The notes beneath the pieces are model-generated. The model saw only the letters and a list, made by a program, of their open reading frames with translations, ran no database searches and was not told where the DNA came from. A program made the translations under genes and the position numbers. DNA of 64,000 bases from assembly GCA_019188255.1 (NCBI GenBank), contig JAETXT010000005.1:2914001-2978000 (forward strand). Reading direction: 5' to 3'. Within the stretch, counting starts at the first letter, position 1. The number at the start of each line of letters is the position of its first letter. Shown one piece after another: positions 22,139 through 33,348 of this stretch. Origin of the DNA: Verticillium longisporum (lineage: Eukaryota; Ascomycota; Sordariomycetes; Glomerellales; Plectosphaerellaceae).

Positions 22139-22944
22139 AGCACTTCCCAAAATTTATAACAAGACAATGTACCATAGTGCCGGTTGACCTCCGGCCCAAC
22201 AACCAAGCTCCCCCCAAAATGAGAAACCTAATCCAACACATAGAAAGGCGGGACCAACACACTACGGTGCCGTAGCACCGACAGGGCTCGTCGTTCCGCG
22301 CGGTTCGAGAACCCGGGAACGAGAAACAGGAATACACACAAACTCACCCTATCGACACCCACCAAAAAGAGCTGCGCCTGGACGAGAGGGCCGTGAGCAA
22401 TTGTATACCAGGGTTTTTTATTTTTCCTTCTTGATCTTTGTACCATAGAGACATAGATGGGGGCGGCGCCGACAGTCTGGGAGCTGGCGGGGCTGCTCTT
22501 GTGGAGGCTACTCACACCTCATTGTAAAACTGTTAAATCTGTGTGACGATTCGCGGAGTGCTACGCAGTGTGATGAGATGATGGCAACACTGAGGCACAA
22601 CGGGCGATGTTGTAGTAGTACTTCGACCCGTTGTTGCTGCTCTTCGAGGTGAATCGAAGAGAATGCAACACCATTGCTACGTCCACGATCTTGGATGCAC
22701 GGTCAACATGCTAGAAACGACGTCGACCTCAATTATGGCTGCTTGCTTTGACTCCTCACTCGCACAAATAGGGAGAGCACGACCGTTACGTTGCGTTTAT
22801 CCTCTTCACCGCCCATTGATACTCCATGTGTATATGTATCGTCTAGATGTCAAACGCCCCATGACGCCCGACACATGCAGAGTCCTCATCATTTCCACAC
22901 CCATCTTTTACCCCCAATCCACGCCCCAAACCATTCTTCTACCC
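22139..22944. other. Convergent 3' region between MDJ1 and BRO1
   Basis: About 800 bp between two gene 3' ends. No reading frame with recognisable content. Probable 3' UTR sequence on both sides. Confidence 0.55.
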
Positions 22945-25900
22945 CTATTTCCACGCGTTCAGCCCCGCCCATGGGTCGTTGCCCTGTCCGGGCTGTGCGC
23001 TCGATGGATGCCCGCTCTGTGGGTAAGCGCTGTTCGGGTATGCACTCGAGGGGTTGTTTTGCTGTTGCTGTTGCTGCTGCTGCTGTCCGTAAAAGGTCTG
23101 TTGGGGTCCAAGGGGAGGAGGGCCCGGAGGAGGCGGCGGCGGCACAAAGCCAGGCGGCATCTGGCCTTGGGAAAGACTGTGCGAGTGGCTATGCTGCTGT
23201 GGTTGTTGGCCGCTTGACCAGCCGCCGTACGGTTGCTGACTTTGCCCGGAGGACGTCTGAGTTGGCGGCGGTGACGCGGGTCCCCGGAGTACTGTGGGGC
23301 CGAAGGTCGACTGGTGCGGGGGTGGAGACGTAGGCCCCGGTGTGCGGCCGTATTGACTTGGGTTGTAGGCAGGCTGGCCGTATGTGTTCGCGGACTGCGG
23401 CGTGAAGGATTGCGTGTTGGGGGGTGCCGCGAAGCTGGGATACTGCTGCTGCTGCATGCTCGTCTGCGTAGGGGGAGGCGACTGAGGGACCTGGTATTGG
23501 CCTTGAAAATTGGTCTGTGGGTATCGTGGTACCGAGTTGGAAGAAGAGTTCGGCTGGGTGAAGTTCAATGGGCTAGGTGTTGGCCTGTTGGAAGGTGGCT
23601 TCTGCCCAGAGCTATTGGGGTCCATCGACATGCGCTCCATCAACCCTCTGAGGCGCTCGCGCTCAGTCACGGCATGCGAGTCTTTGCGAGGCGCCTTGTC
23701 TTGTCCGAGCTGGTTGAGAAGTAGTGTACCCTCGGATCGGCGGTTGTTAACAAAAGTCTCAACGTTCTTTTCCAAGCTTTGAACCGTCTCTTTCATCTCG
23801 GCGTACCAGCGCTTCGCGCCCTGGAGGCCGGCCGACAGGTCGAGGAATTCCTGGTATGCACGCTTGTACCTGTTCATAGCCGATGCTCTTTGTCTTTGGA
23901 TTACCTCGTACTTGCTCTGTTCAGATCGAACCCGCTTGTCTTGGAGTAGAGTATTGAAAGAGGAGTTGAGTTCCTTCATGAAGGCAGATTGTTTTTGGTT
24001 TGCCTGAAGTAGTCGGTTCTGCAGAGGGCGGAACTTTTCGAGCTCCGATTGGAAGAGTTGTTGCTCATAGTTGGCAATGTTCTTCTTGTTGAGGATGAGA
24101 ATTTCAGAGATGTCGTCGGTGTGGAACTGATGTGATGTTAGCTCTGTGGCAGTGTATACGCTTTTCGTGACAAACTTGTTCCTTGAGATCCTTCAGGGTT
24201 TGGTTTCGTTCCCTCTTGACGAGATTCAGTTTCTTCATGACCTCTTCCACCAGTTTGATCTGTTCAACAACAGAGGGACCTCCTTCGTCAAAATCGGCGT
24301 CCAGGAGGTTCGGCTCGTTTCCCATGGGACTGACGGCGCTGCTAGACTTGGAACGCGCCTTGTTGACAGCCCGCTGAAATAGTGCATCCACCTCGCCGTT
24401 CCGCGATGCTTGACGCATCTCCTCAAAATCAACCTCATTCTGCCTCAGCTTGATGGACAGCTGATTGTCGCTTCGGGAAGCCTCTTCGAGTGCCTCGCGG
24501 TAATTGCGAATATCGCCTCTGAGAGTTGAGGTAAGGCGGGAGCTCGGCTGCTGCGACCACTCGTTCTCGTACTTGGACCTCATCTTTTCACACACACTCT
24601 CCTCCATGTCGAGCTGTTTCGTGTTCCTCTCAAGCAGGGACACGATGGTTTCCTTCTCTGAGCGAAGTAGCTCGAATATCGACGTAGGACTTTCGTGGTT
24701 GGCAACATCCTCGCACCATTGCCTGAAGTCTTCGTCTGGGAGGACGTCCTGGTCAAACCCGCCCTTGAGAACCTGAAGCGCGCCAGGTAGCCTCAGGTAG
24801 TCTAAGCTTGCGGCCATTTCGTCGTTTGCAATGTCGACCTTATCGGACTCGGCTCTAATGCGCTATGCTTTTTCCTTATCGTACAGACTGACCATCTCCG
24901 TGACGGCGAAAGGCACGAATTTGGAGAACAGGTCCAGGCCAGTGATGCGCTGATTGTCCTGGCCAGCGTAGAGTTCGCTCACGGGAATCGGCTTGGCAGC
25001 CGGCAGCTTCCCGACAGGGGCGAGGCTTGCCTCCGCAGGGACGGTGTGGTGGTAGATGTAGTCGTTGTCCTTGATCAGCTCTCTAAGCTTTTCCTGCACC
25101 GTGGCGACGTGGCGTTTTGTTGATTCGGCCAGGACGCCGCCAGTATCCGATGCCAAGTTGGAGCTCGGCGGGCAGTTGCTAGGGAAGTTGCTCGCTGATC
25201 TATCGGCATCCTTGGCTTGGGTCTCAGCAAGTTGCAGACGTGCTATTGCAGTTCCGTATTGGCCAGTCTCGGCATCGGTGAGTGCTTGGTAGTACTGGGC
25301 CATGGAGCCTAGGAGATTCGATTTGACCTTCTCGCGTCAGCAGAGTCAACGATGGGTGGGAGTATGATGCATTCATACCTGGACCATGAGGAGCCAGACC
25401 CTCTCGAAAATGCCTTTATTGACATTCTCCTGAGCGCCCTCTACTGCCTCCTTGTACAGAGAAGCCGCCTGGCTCGCGAGCTTGGCCAGCAGGGCAATCT
25501 TCTTCTGGTCCGCCACCTGCTTCTCGAGGAACACCTCTTGCGCCTGCGCCAGGTTGATACTGATCAACGTCTTGACCGTTTCCCGGCTCAGGTCGGAGGA
25601 GGGGCGTGTAGAAAGTTCTCGTTGATGTAGGTGAACATGCCAGCAGAGGCTTGAAAGTTGTGGTACGCCGTCTTGAGGCCGGATTCGTCGGCTCTCGATT
25701 GGTGGGCAGCATAGCAAGAGAGAACAGCAGAGATGTTGAAGATGATGGAAGCTTTCTCAAAGGCGAGAGAGTATTGCGACGTCAGCTTGTGGGTGAAGGC
25801 GTCATACCTGATGGCGCCATGTCAGCACGGCGTCATTCAAGAAGGGAGAGGGATGGATTCGAACCATGTGAACGAAATCTTGATGTGTTGTTCGTCGACG

Positions 25901-26142
25901 GGGAAGCGCAGGTCTAGGAGCTCCAGCTGTCCGTAGTACCGGTAGAGCATGTCGCGGCCGGAGGTACTGTCTTTGCCCGCGCCCCGCATATCTTGCCGGA
26001 GGCGGTTGAGGGTAGCGCACTCCTCGGCATAGCGCTCAGGATCATCGCCATAGGTATCTCTGATGTATGATTTGAGAGGCCCGACCCAGTCAATCTCGTT
26101 GGTTGTCTTCAGAGGCACCGAGATCATGGGAGACTGCGTCAT
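22945..26142 (-). CDS. bro1: BRO1-domain ESCRT-associated protein; one -1 frameshift and one in-frame TAG
   Basis: Exons 26142-25865, 25807-25379, 25327-24176 and 24126-22945 (introns 57, 51 and 49 bp). Residues 1-380 are the BRO1 domain (start [60 protein letters not shown]), then a V-shaped coiled-coil domain and a Pro/Gln-rich tail ending [11 protein letters not shown]. This is the layout of yeast Bro1/Vps31, which recruits the deubiquitinase Doa4 to ESCRT-III on endosomes; PalA/Rim20 is the related alternative. Two lesions: at 25601-25604 a G4 (C4 on the coding strand) should be five to keep NENFLHAP joined to [10 protein letters not shown], and codon TAG at 24865-24863 interrupts YDKEKA / [10 protein letters not shown] in the same frame. 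Adding one base gives 3042 nt, 1013 codons before the stop. Confidence 0.88.
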
Positions 26143-28209
26143 GGTGGGCAAGTGGATCTCGGTCTCCGAGGGATTGATGCGATGAGGCGTTCTTGGCTAC
26201 TCGGCAACTCCAGCTACCACGCGCAGCTGGTCGAAGGGAGGGAGATCGCAGAAGTGCTGGGTTCGTGCGTGTGTATATGCGAAAAGTGTGGTCGTCTTGT
26301 ATGGTCGGCTGCCCTACGAATGTCAGGGTGTCGGGGTGGGGGAATTTGGGCGTGTGGTTGGGCGTTTATGCGGGCGGTACGTGGTCAGGCGCAGTACGTG
26401 GCTCAGAGGGTATGTCGGTGCCTGGGACCTGCCTATGCAAGCGTGGTGTCGAGGGCGCAGGTCGAGGCAATTCGTGGCAGGAGGGAGGGTGATGAACATG
26501 CGACGACACTGGGGGGAAAGTTGCGATGGTGTTCCTGTGAGGTCACAGAGGTGGTCCGAAAGACACGGACGGAATGTGGGACGTGGATCTGTTACGGGAG
26601 CGGGGCAGGAGCTACTGACTGCCTACTGAGGAAAGGTAAGGTAGGTAGGTACCTGCCTTAAGGTACGGTAGGTACCTAGCCAGGTAGGTACCTGGCACCT
26701 TACCTGAGGTAGGACTTCCGCCTCTGTCCAGCCCCCCGAACTGAGCACCTCGCTCTTGGTGGGGTTGGTGCGGGGATTACAGGAAAGGCACCTAAGGTAC
26801 CTAGGTAGGTACCTAGGTAAGGTAGGCGGTAGGTACATGTAGGTATCCTCCCTCATCCCAGACAACAGCGAACCTTGTTCGCCAGCGGCCGGCTCATCTC
26901 ATGCACACTCGAGATGAAAAACATGTATATGCGCCTGCATTGTTTGGAGCGAAATGTGGGCAAGCAAGATCTGGAGGGCAGGGATATGATTGCCGCCGGC
27001 GAGCTGAGCGGCTGGTGTGAAGTGGCTCTGCCTCCTCCAGTGGCCGGCGCTTAATTGTTGCTTGTGACAAGAAAGCTATCGAACCAAGCTGACGGCCATT
27101 CCGTCCACCTTGCCTACCTTGAGGTACCTAGGTCCTTACCTACCTAGGTAGGTAGGTATGGAGATCCAGCTAGGATGGGGGGGGGGATCCGTGGCGAGTA
27201 ATGGCCAGACCTCGAGCGTCAATCAGCGCCAGCTTCTTTCTGTAGCCGCCGTAGGCCTGGAGGGGACCGAGGTCGCGAGTTGCACTCACGGTGATATCCG
27301 CTCATTCGCCTCGTTGATGAGACACTCAGGTCACATCGTCAACTCTCATTGTCGGTTCAACATGCCCACATTGTATGGCTCCCCCGTGCTCTCCCAGCGA
27401 GCCCACCACATTGGCTACTTGACAGAACGCCCTTATGCAAGTGACGAGCCAGTCGGCAACGTCTTTGGCCTGCTTACCTTTGCCATTGGCTCGCACCTTC
27501 AGGCCTCTTCACACACAAGCCAAGGGGAACATGGGAGCGGCGATCATAGGCCGAACGGCCCGCTTCCTTCTGTTCACGTCTTCACAGCACGCGTGAAGAC
27601 CCAGAGACGAGCAAGGTAGCGGTTGCTTTGACGGGAGAGGGGCCGCCCAGTGTCTCCTCGCTCCCGCTGTGGCGCAACATCTCGTGGGTGCAATGCGATC
27701 TTCCGCCAGAGGCCCATTCTGCGACCCGGCCCGGCACTTCTGTGCCTGTGTACCATGTTACCCGTGGTGCTTTGCGGGTGAACGAGTGATTGATTGACGA
27801 ATGGAGTGAAGTGATTAGTTTGGCACTCTAAATGTGCTGTGGGCAAGATTGCGTCCCTGGCCATCTCTTGGCGGCGTCCTGAGCCAAATTCTCGGGAGCC
27901 TGCCCCCGTTTACGAAATTACCTTATATAGCTGACTACGCTTCAGAGGGATGCAACTATACTGGACATGCACCTCCCGGTTGGGCCCTCTTTCCACACCC
28001 CTGGCAAGGCAGGACCACCTTCGATCACGTCAACTCAGCCGACATCCCGCCGTCCATCAGCTTCAAGCAATGGCGTTCCTAGGTCCTGCGCTCTGCAGCA
28101 TCGTAGAACTCTTCTTCTGCACTTCGCTATGGATGTTTGGCAACGTAGTCGGAACTGGGCACAACGCCACTCCTGGCCGATTCTGAGCTTCTCCCTCAGA
28201 CGCCTCTAA
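26143..28209. other. Intergenic region with TACCTAGGTA clusters
   Basis: 2.1 kb between divergent BRO1 (-) and the dual-zinc-cluster regulator (+). Clusters of GGTAGGTACC and TACCTAGGTA lie at 26636-26705, 26790-26835 and 27115-27160. Frames such as 26152-26661 and 27158-27619 show no domain, and their composition follows the repeats. No gene supported; a small 5' exon of the downstream regulator may lie near 28070-28200. Confidence 0.55.
26636..26840. repeat. TACCTAGGTA palindrome cluster
   Basis: Dense GGTAGGTACC, CCTTACC and TACCTAGGTAGG units, partly self-complementary, interrupted by about 90 bp of unique sequence (26706-26790). Same motif family as at 4052-4235 and 27115-27160. Confidence 0.85.
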
Positions 28210-30543
28210 ACTTCCTCCCACCTAGACGCCGGGCTCTCTATTACCATCCCTCAAGCACCACAGCACATCAGACATGCCGGTGCCGAGTCGAGCAACACTT
28301 GCTCCCAGTGCAGGTCACGCGAGGTCGGAACAGTCCGCTGCGCCTAGAACGGCTCTTATTTTGTGTTCATGTCCGGTTGACTGGCTTGACAGGTACGGTG
28401 CGAAGGGGGACCAGATCCCTGTGCCAACTGTGAGCGGCTAGGATTCTCCTGTTCGTTCGGAACAGCGTCTACGCCTTCGTCATCGTCTGGTGTCAACCCA
28501 CGAACTCGCCCTGAAAGGCGTCGCGGAGCTCGCGCGTGTTTAGAATGTCGGCCTCAGAAATCGAAATGCTCTGGCGAACCCCCATGCTGTGGAAGCTGCC
28601 GTCGTCGAGCCAAGACTTGCGTCTATCCTGAAACGGGGACTTCTCATTTAGCACGCCCCTTCTCTTCCTCTCAAAGCCATTCACTCGGTCTGCCGCTCGA
28701 AAATTCGTCAGAGAAGCCCGACTCTGGCACAGCCATCTCGGTCAGTCCCGGCCAGCTTTCTATAGAACAACGCTTGGAATCACCGTCTGTGTTTCGTGAC
28801 AGCCCGGCAAGTCATGGGAACTCAAGACCACCCCAAGTCCAAGATGTGGTGGTTCCGCCAATTCGCGAACAACTGCGGCTGGTTAACGACTTCTTCCAGC
28901 ATGTGTATCCCATGCCTGTGTACGCATTCCTCAACAAATCGTCGATAACGCAGCGCTGCATTGATGTCACGCTGGACGAGACCTTGCTTCTAGCACTGCT
29001 ATCATGTTCAGCCCTTCATTTGAGGTACACGAAATACTTTCCAGTCCTCACGGATATCTGGGTCCAAAGGGTAGAAATGAGGATCTGGTCGCAGATCGAA
29101 CAGCCGTCAATCTTTCTGACCCAGGCTCTCATGCTTGTGATTTTGTATCGGATGGAGATCGGTGGCTTCCAGAAAGCTTTCATGCTATGTGCTCTGGCAA
29201 CACGTGCCGCCAGTGCTCTTCGTCTGCACTATGAGCGAACGGACCTCAGTTTACTAGCCCAGGAAATTCGCCGCCGTGTCCTATGGTGTCTGATGATGGT
29301 GGATGCGCAGTTTTCAGGAGGCTTGCCGGAGTGTGAGCTCTGCCCTTACGAGGTCATCTATCTCGAGTTTCCCTGTAAGGAGGAAGACTTCGTGCCCGAA
29401 TCAGAAGCGCGGTCTCAGTCACTCGACGGCATCCCTGAGGGTGGATTCCTTCGGCAGATTGTGCAGCAGGTCGTCGTCAGGAGAGACGTCATGAGGCTGA
29501 GACGCCAGGTGTCTCTATCCAGGCAAGCCATACCCCAACTCACCTCGATCGTGGACGACTTTCGGCGCAATCTGCAAGCAATGAGCCCCGGAACATGTAC
29601 ACTCGAAGATGTCAATACCTACTCGCGGTCTCGGTGGCTTGCGCGATTCATTGGTACACACTTGTCCTGGCACCAGTGTCACTGCGACGTATCTCGTATG
29701 TTTCTTTCTGGTTACAAAGAGGCGGCTCCTATGCCAGTCATCGAAAGCCTGCCTGCGGAATACGTGGCTGATGCAGCGACACAATGTCTCGTTCATTCAC
29801 AGGCTATCCTACAGATACTGAATGATCTGTCGAAATTGAGCCCAGGCCTTCTGGTTCCTCATATGGATGTGGCGGTTTGTGGCTACCACGCGTCTCGTTT
29901 GGTGCTCTTCTTGAGCCGTTCTCCCCTCAATCCAAAACATTCGGGCTTGACTCCGGATATTGCATTGGCCAAGGCGTCTGCTGTGTATGAGTTTCTCAAG
30001 CGTATCTTTGCAAACTCTCAGATTGCGAAGCACCTTCTGGCTGATCTAGAAAGAATCGTCGGTCTCTACCTAACCGGACAACGGGAACAAAGTCAAGACC
30101 CTTCTGATACCGAAGAGGAGACGCCACACCAGCACCCTCGGTTTGCCCGCGCTGCAAGACAGCATCAGAGGCTAGGCATTCACAGCATGCTTCGACAAGC
30201 TCGTTTCGTCGACGACAGCGACCGGGCTGCAGAGCTTGCCGAGACTGAGCAAGCTGGCGATCACCGTTTGAAGGACCTCGCGAACGCTGGACTATACACC
30301 CACTCCTTGGGCAGTCGCCACCCAAGCGGCGTCACGCAGCCCACGCAAACACTGCCTTGCACCGACCAGCCCGCGGCTCACGTGTCCCTGGTCGCAACAG
30401 ATCTGACTCTGAATTTAGCGGGTGATCTTGCGAGTGGATTTGACTTTGGTGGTGAGAGCTTCGGTTTGGGTACACCTGGTGGATGGCATGATATCTGGAG
30501 TGGTCACGAGCATTCAACCTCTGCAGACAGAGACTACTTTTGA
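28210..30543 (+). CDS. Transcription factor with two tandem Zn2Cys6 clusters and fungal_trans domain (5' end unresolved)
   Basis: Exon 28210?-28323, intron 28324-28392 (69 bp), exon 28393-30543, all in one frame. The first cluster is split by the intron: CSQCRSREV joins to RCEGGPDPCANCERLGFSC, all six Cys present. The second, about 25 residues on, is CLECRPQKSKCSGEPPCCGSC followed by RRRAKTC, again six Cys with standard spacing. The fungal-specific regulatory domain follows (LVNDFFQHVYPMPVYAFLNK, LRLHYERTDL, RRRVLWCLMMVDAQFSGGLP). About 750 residues. Zn2Cys6 proteins bind CGG-type DNA sites; two adjacent clusters are uncommon. The first codons are unclear: no ATG lies in frame between the stop at 28207 and the first Cys, so an upstream mini-exon is needed. 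It lies just upstream of the sulfatase and transporter on the same strand and may regulate them. Confidence 0.82.
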
Positions 30544-30990
30544 GTCCTCCTATGAGAACTGTCTAACGAAGGGGTTCAACTGATGAATCTATACAACTCC
30601 CTCGTCACACTTGATCACGACATCTGATAGCACGAAGTGTGAAGAAGACCGACTTCCTAGCGCGATCGCCGACAGCCGTAGTGTGCATACCCCGAACGTA
30701 TGGTTTTGGCAGCCCCCACTCCGAACCCCCCGGCACTGGCCAACAACGGTTGGCTCCTCGTGGCATTCTCGCCATCAGCTTCATCACGTCATGCATGATT
30801 GAACGCCTCGAGTCTCGATTGCAACGGCAACGCGGAATCCTTCCTGAAAAAAATGGGGAAGGCATTACTAGGTCAAGAGACTTTCAAGACCTGACGGCCG
30901 GCTTTCGACCTACGACCTGGTCAAGAAGCCTCATCTTGCATGCCGCTCGCTTACGCCTGAACCACATCAGTGACATCAAACTTTGCTGCA
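30544..30990. other. Gap between regulator and sulfatase
   Basis: About 450 bp, presumed terminator of the regulator and promoter of the sulfatase. No coding signal seen on either strand. Confidence 0.55.
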
Positions 30991-32565
30991 ATGGCCGCCG
31001 AAATCCGACCAAACATTGTTTTTATCATGGCGGATGACCATGCCGCCAAATCCAGCTCATGTTACGGGGCTGGTATCAACAGCACGCCGAATCTAGACCG
31101 ACTCGCCAACGAGGGCATGCTCTTCAACCATTGCTACGTCACGAACAGCATATGCACTCCTTCATGAGCCGCAGTTCTTTGCGGCACGCACAACCATGTC
31201 AACGGGGTCATGACGCTGGACTCTAAGATCAACAAAAGGCTACCGAACGTGGCCAAACAGCTTCGTTCGGGAGGCTATCAGACCGCGATGGTCTGCAAGT
31301 GGCACCTGGGAGAAGGTGCCGAACACGAGCCTACGGGGTTTGATTACTGGAGTGTGGTTCCTGGTCAGGGAGAGTACTGGGATCCTCAATTCATCGAGTC
31401 GTCGGGTATTTCCGCAGTCCCCGGGTACGCCACGGATATCATCACAGACAAGTGTATTGACTGGATGGAGAAGCGCGACAAGTCTCGGCCATTCTTTCTC
31501 ATGTGTCATCACAAGGCACCACACCGAAGCTGGGAGTACGACGAGAAACACAGGGATCTCTACAAGGACCCCATTCGGCTTCCAAACACCTTTTCCGACG
31601 ACTACAAGAACCGTGCCAGGGCGGCCACTATCGCAAAGATGAGGGTTGCAGACGATTTGACCTACACAGACCTGGGCATTGTGCAACCTGAAGGCCCGAG
31701 GAGTAAGGTCGGATCAAAAATGATCGACATGTGGTGGTGGAGCGATAGAAAGATTCCCAATCCCGACGATGTCACAGGTCTGAGGCTTATCTGCAAAGAG
31801 ACGGGCGAAGTCTTCGCATTCACAACGAAACAGGAGCTGGCCGAGTTCAAGTTCCAGAGATACATGCAACGTTATCTCCGCACAATACAGAGCATAGATG
31901 ACAATGTCGGGCGTATGCTGGACTGGCTCGATGCCGAAGGGCTAACGGAGAATACCGTCGTCGTGTACACGTCAGACCAGGGATTCTTTTTAGGCGAGCA
32001 CGGTTGGTTCGACAAGCGATTCATGTACGAGGAAAGCTTCCAGATGCCTTTCATGATTCGTTACCCACCAACTATCCATCCAAAGTCCGTCTGCAACGAC
32101 ATTATCTGTAACGTTGATTTCGCGCCAACATTCCTCGACCTAGCAAAAGTTCGCATCCCTACGTACATGCAGGGTGTGTCCTTTGTCCCAGTTCTCCAAG
32201 GCCAGACGCCCGACGACTGGCAGCAGATCGCCTATCACCGGTACTGGATGCACCGAGACATCATTCACGAGGCATATGCGCACTATGGTGTCCGAGATCA
32301 GCGCTACAAACTCATTTACTGGTACAATGAAGACTTTGGCCTCGAAGGCACACGACCCGGCGGGGAGGAAAAGGAATGCGAGCTCTTCGATTGTGAAGAG
32401 AATCCCCTAGAACTGTTCAACTGCTATCATGAACCTCGATACGAGGACACAGTCTGGTGTGCACTGGCTCATCACCAATCTCCGCCATCTTGTCCTCTAG
32501 CATCATGGTCATCCTCCGAACTAAGCCTCAAGCTCAGGAACGGTACCTCACATGCTGCGGTGTAA
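30991..32565 (+). pseudogene. Type I sulfatase, broken by a stop in the signature motif and a 3' inversion
   Basis: One intronless frame starting [20 protein letters not shown], the metal-binding N terminus of PF00884 sulfatases. The signature C-x-P-S-R is read ICTPS then TGA (31165-31167) in place of Arg, after which the same frame continues AAVLCGTHNHVNGVMTLD for 466 codons. CGA to TGA is a single C-to-T change. The Cys would become formylglycine and the Arg is invariant, so the break hits the active site. Downstream conserved text is present (MVCKWHLGE, PFFLMCHHKAPHRSWEYDEK, YTSDQGFFLGEHGWFDKRFM, YKLIYWYNEDFGLEGTRPGG). The last normal residues are PRYEDTV; after them the frame turns to nonsense because about 66 bp (32454-32521) are inverted, and the opposite strand there reads RRMTMMLEDKMAEIGDEPVH. 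An intact version would hydrolyse a sulfate ester. Confidence 0.88.
32454..32521. other. Micro-inversion in the sulfatase 3' end
   Basis: The - strand of this segment encodes MTMMLEDKMAEIGDEPVH, the C-terminal helix expected directly after YEDTV on the + strand. The ends are AGT (left) and ACT (right), a 3-bp inverted repeat, so exact breakpoints are ambiguous by a few bases. The + strand frame stays open across it by chance. Confidence 0.82.
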
Positions 32566-33348
32566 AGACAATCGCATCCTTGATTCTAAAGCAACGGGCC
32601 CGCCTCTCACTCTGTAGACCAACTATTTGAGAAACCCTTGCTTTAACACGTATGTTTTTCCCATCAACAAGACTGTCTATGAAATAGAGCGACGTTCTTT
32701 GTGACATCCCCAAGGCCTGCTTGCCGTCGAAATCGTCGCCAGCAAGAGAATGGTAGTGGCTCGCTCGACAGCAACCGCAAACAGTGGTCGCCCCTTCGTC
32801 CCAGCTGGGCCGTCCCTTCACGCGATATAGCACTTCTTGGCCTGACAGCTGCGAGCTTGTTCACTGACACGAGGCCTCGTTAGATCGATAATGCCCTCAA
32901 TTCCCGGGTAGTCAGTCCCCTGGAAGCCCGACCGGACCGCCGAGCGCCGACTGTCGGAATCCACCGCCACCGACTCGCGACGCCATTCCCATCCTGGCCG
33001 TCAAACGGGTATGGTGAGGCCAGTCTCTTGGAAGAGACCTGCTGCGACATTAGCCATCTGCACATTCGGAGATCTTCCCCCTAGGAGTGGCTTCACATCA
33101 GTGGAAATAGTTTCGCGAACGCCATCCTCTGGGCCTCTGTCGTGATCACGTTGAGACCAGCCGCTGGGTTCTTACGAGGCGAGAATATTTGAGACGTATA
33201 AGTACTCAAGGACGACACGATCCAGCATGAAGTCGTACACAGAGCCAGACCACAGAATATTCAGAGTGTCAGACGTTTCCAAGTCATCTCTGACCAGGCG
33301 GTCGTACGCTGAACAACCAACGCTCACCGCTCCCCGACCTCCCCCGCA
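32566..33348. other. Gap between sulfatase and transporter
   Basis: About 780 bp with no supported gene; presumed 3' end of the sulfatase and promoter of the transporter. Confidence 0.5.

Noticed and set aside
24840..24900. Small intron removing the BRO1 stop codon
   Set aside because: Available GT-AG pairs give introns under 40 bp and would delete the conserved YDKEKA text.
31165..31167. TGA as a selenocysteine codon in the sulfatase
   Set aside because: Filamentous ascomycetes lack the selenocysteine machinery as far as is known, and the position needs Arg, not Cys/Sec.
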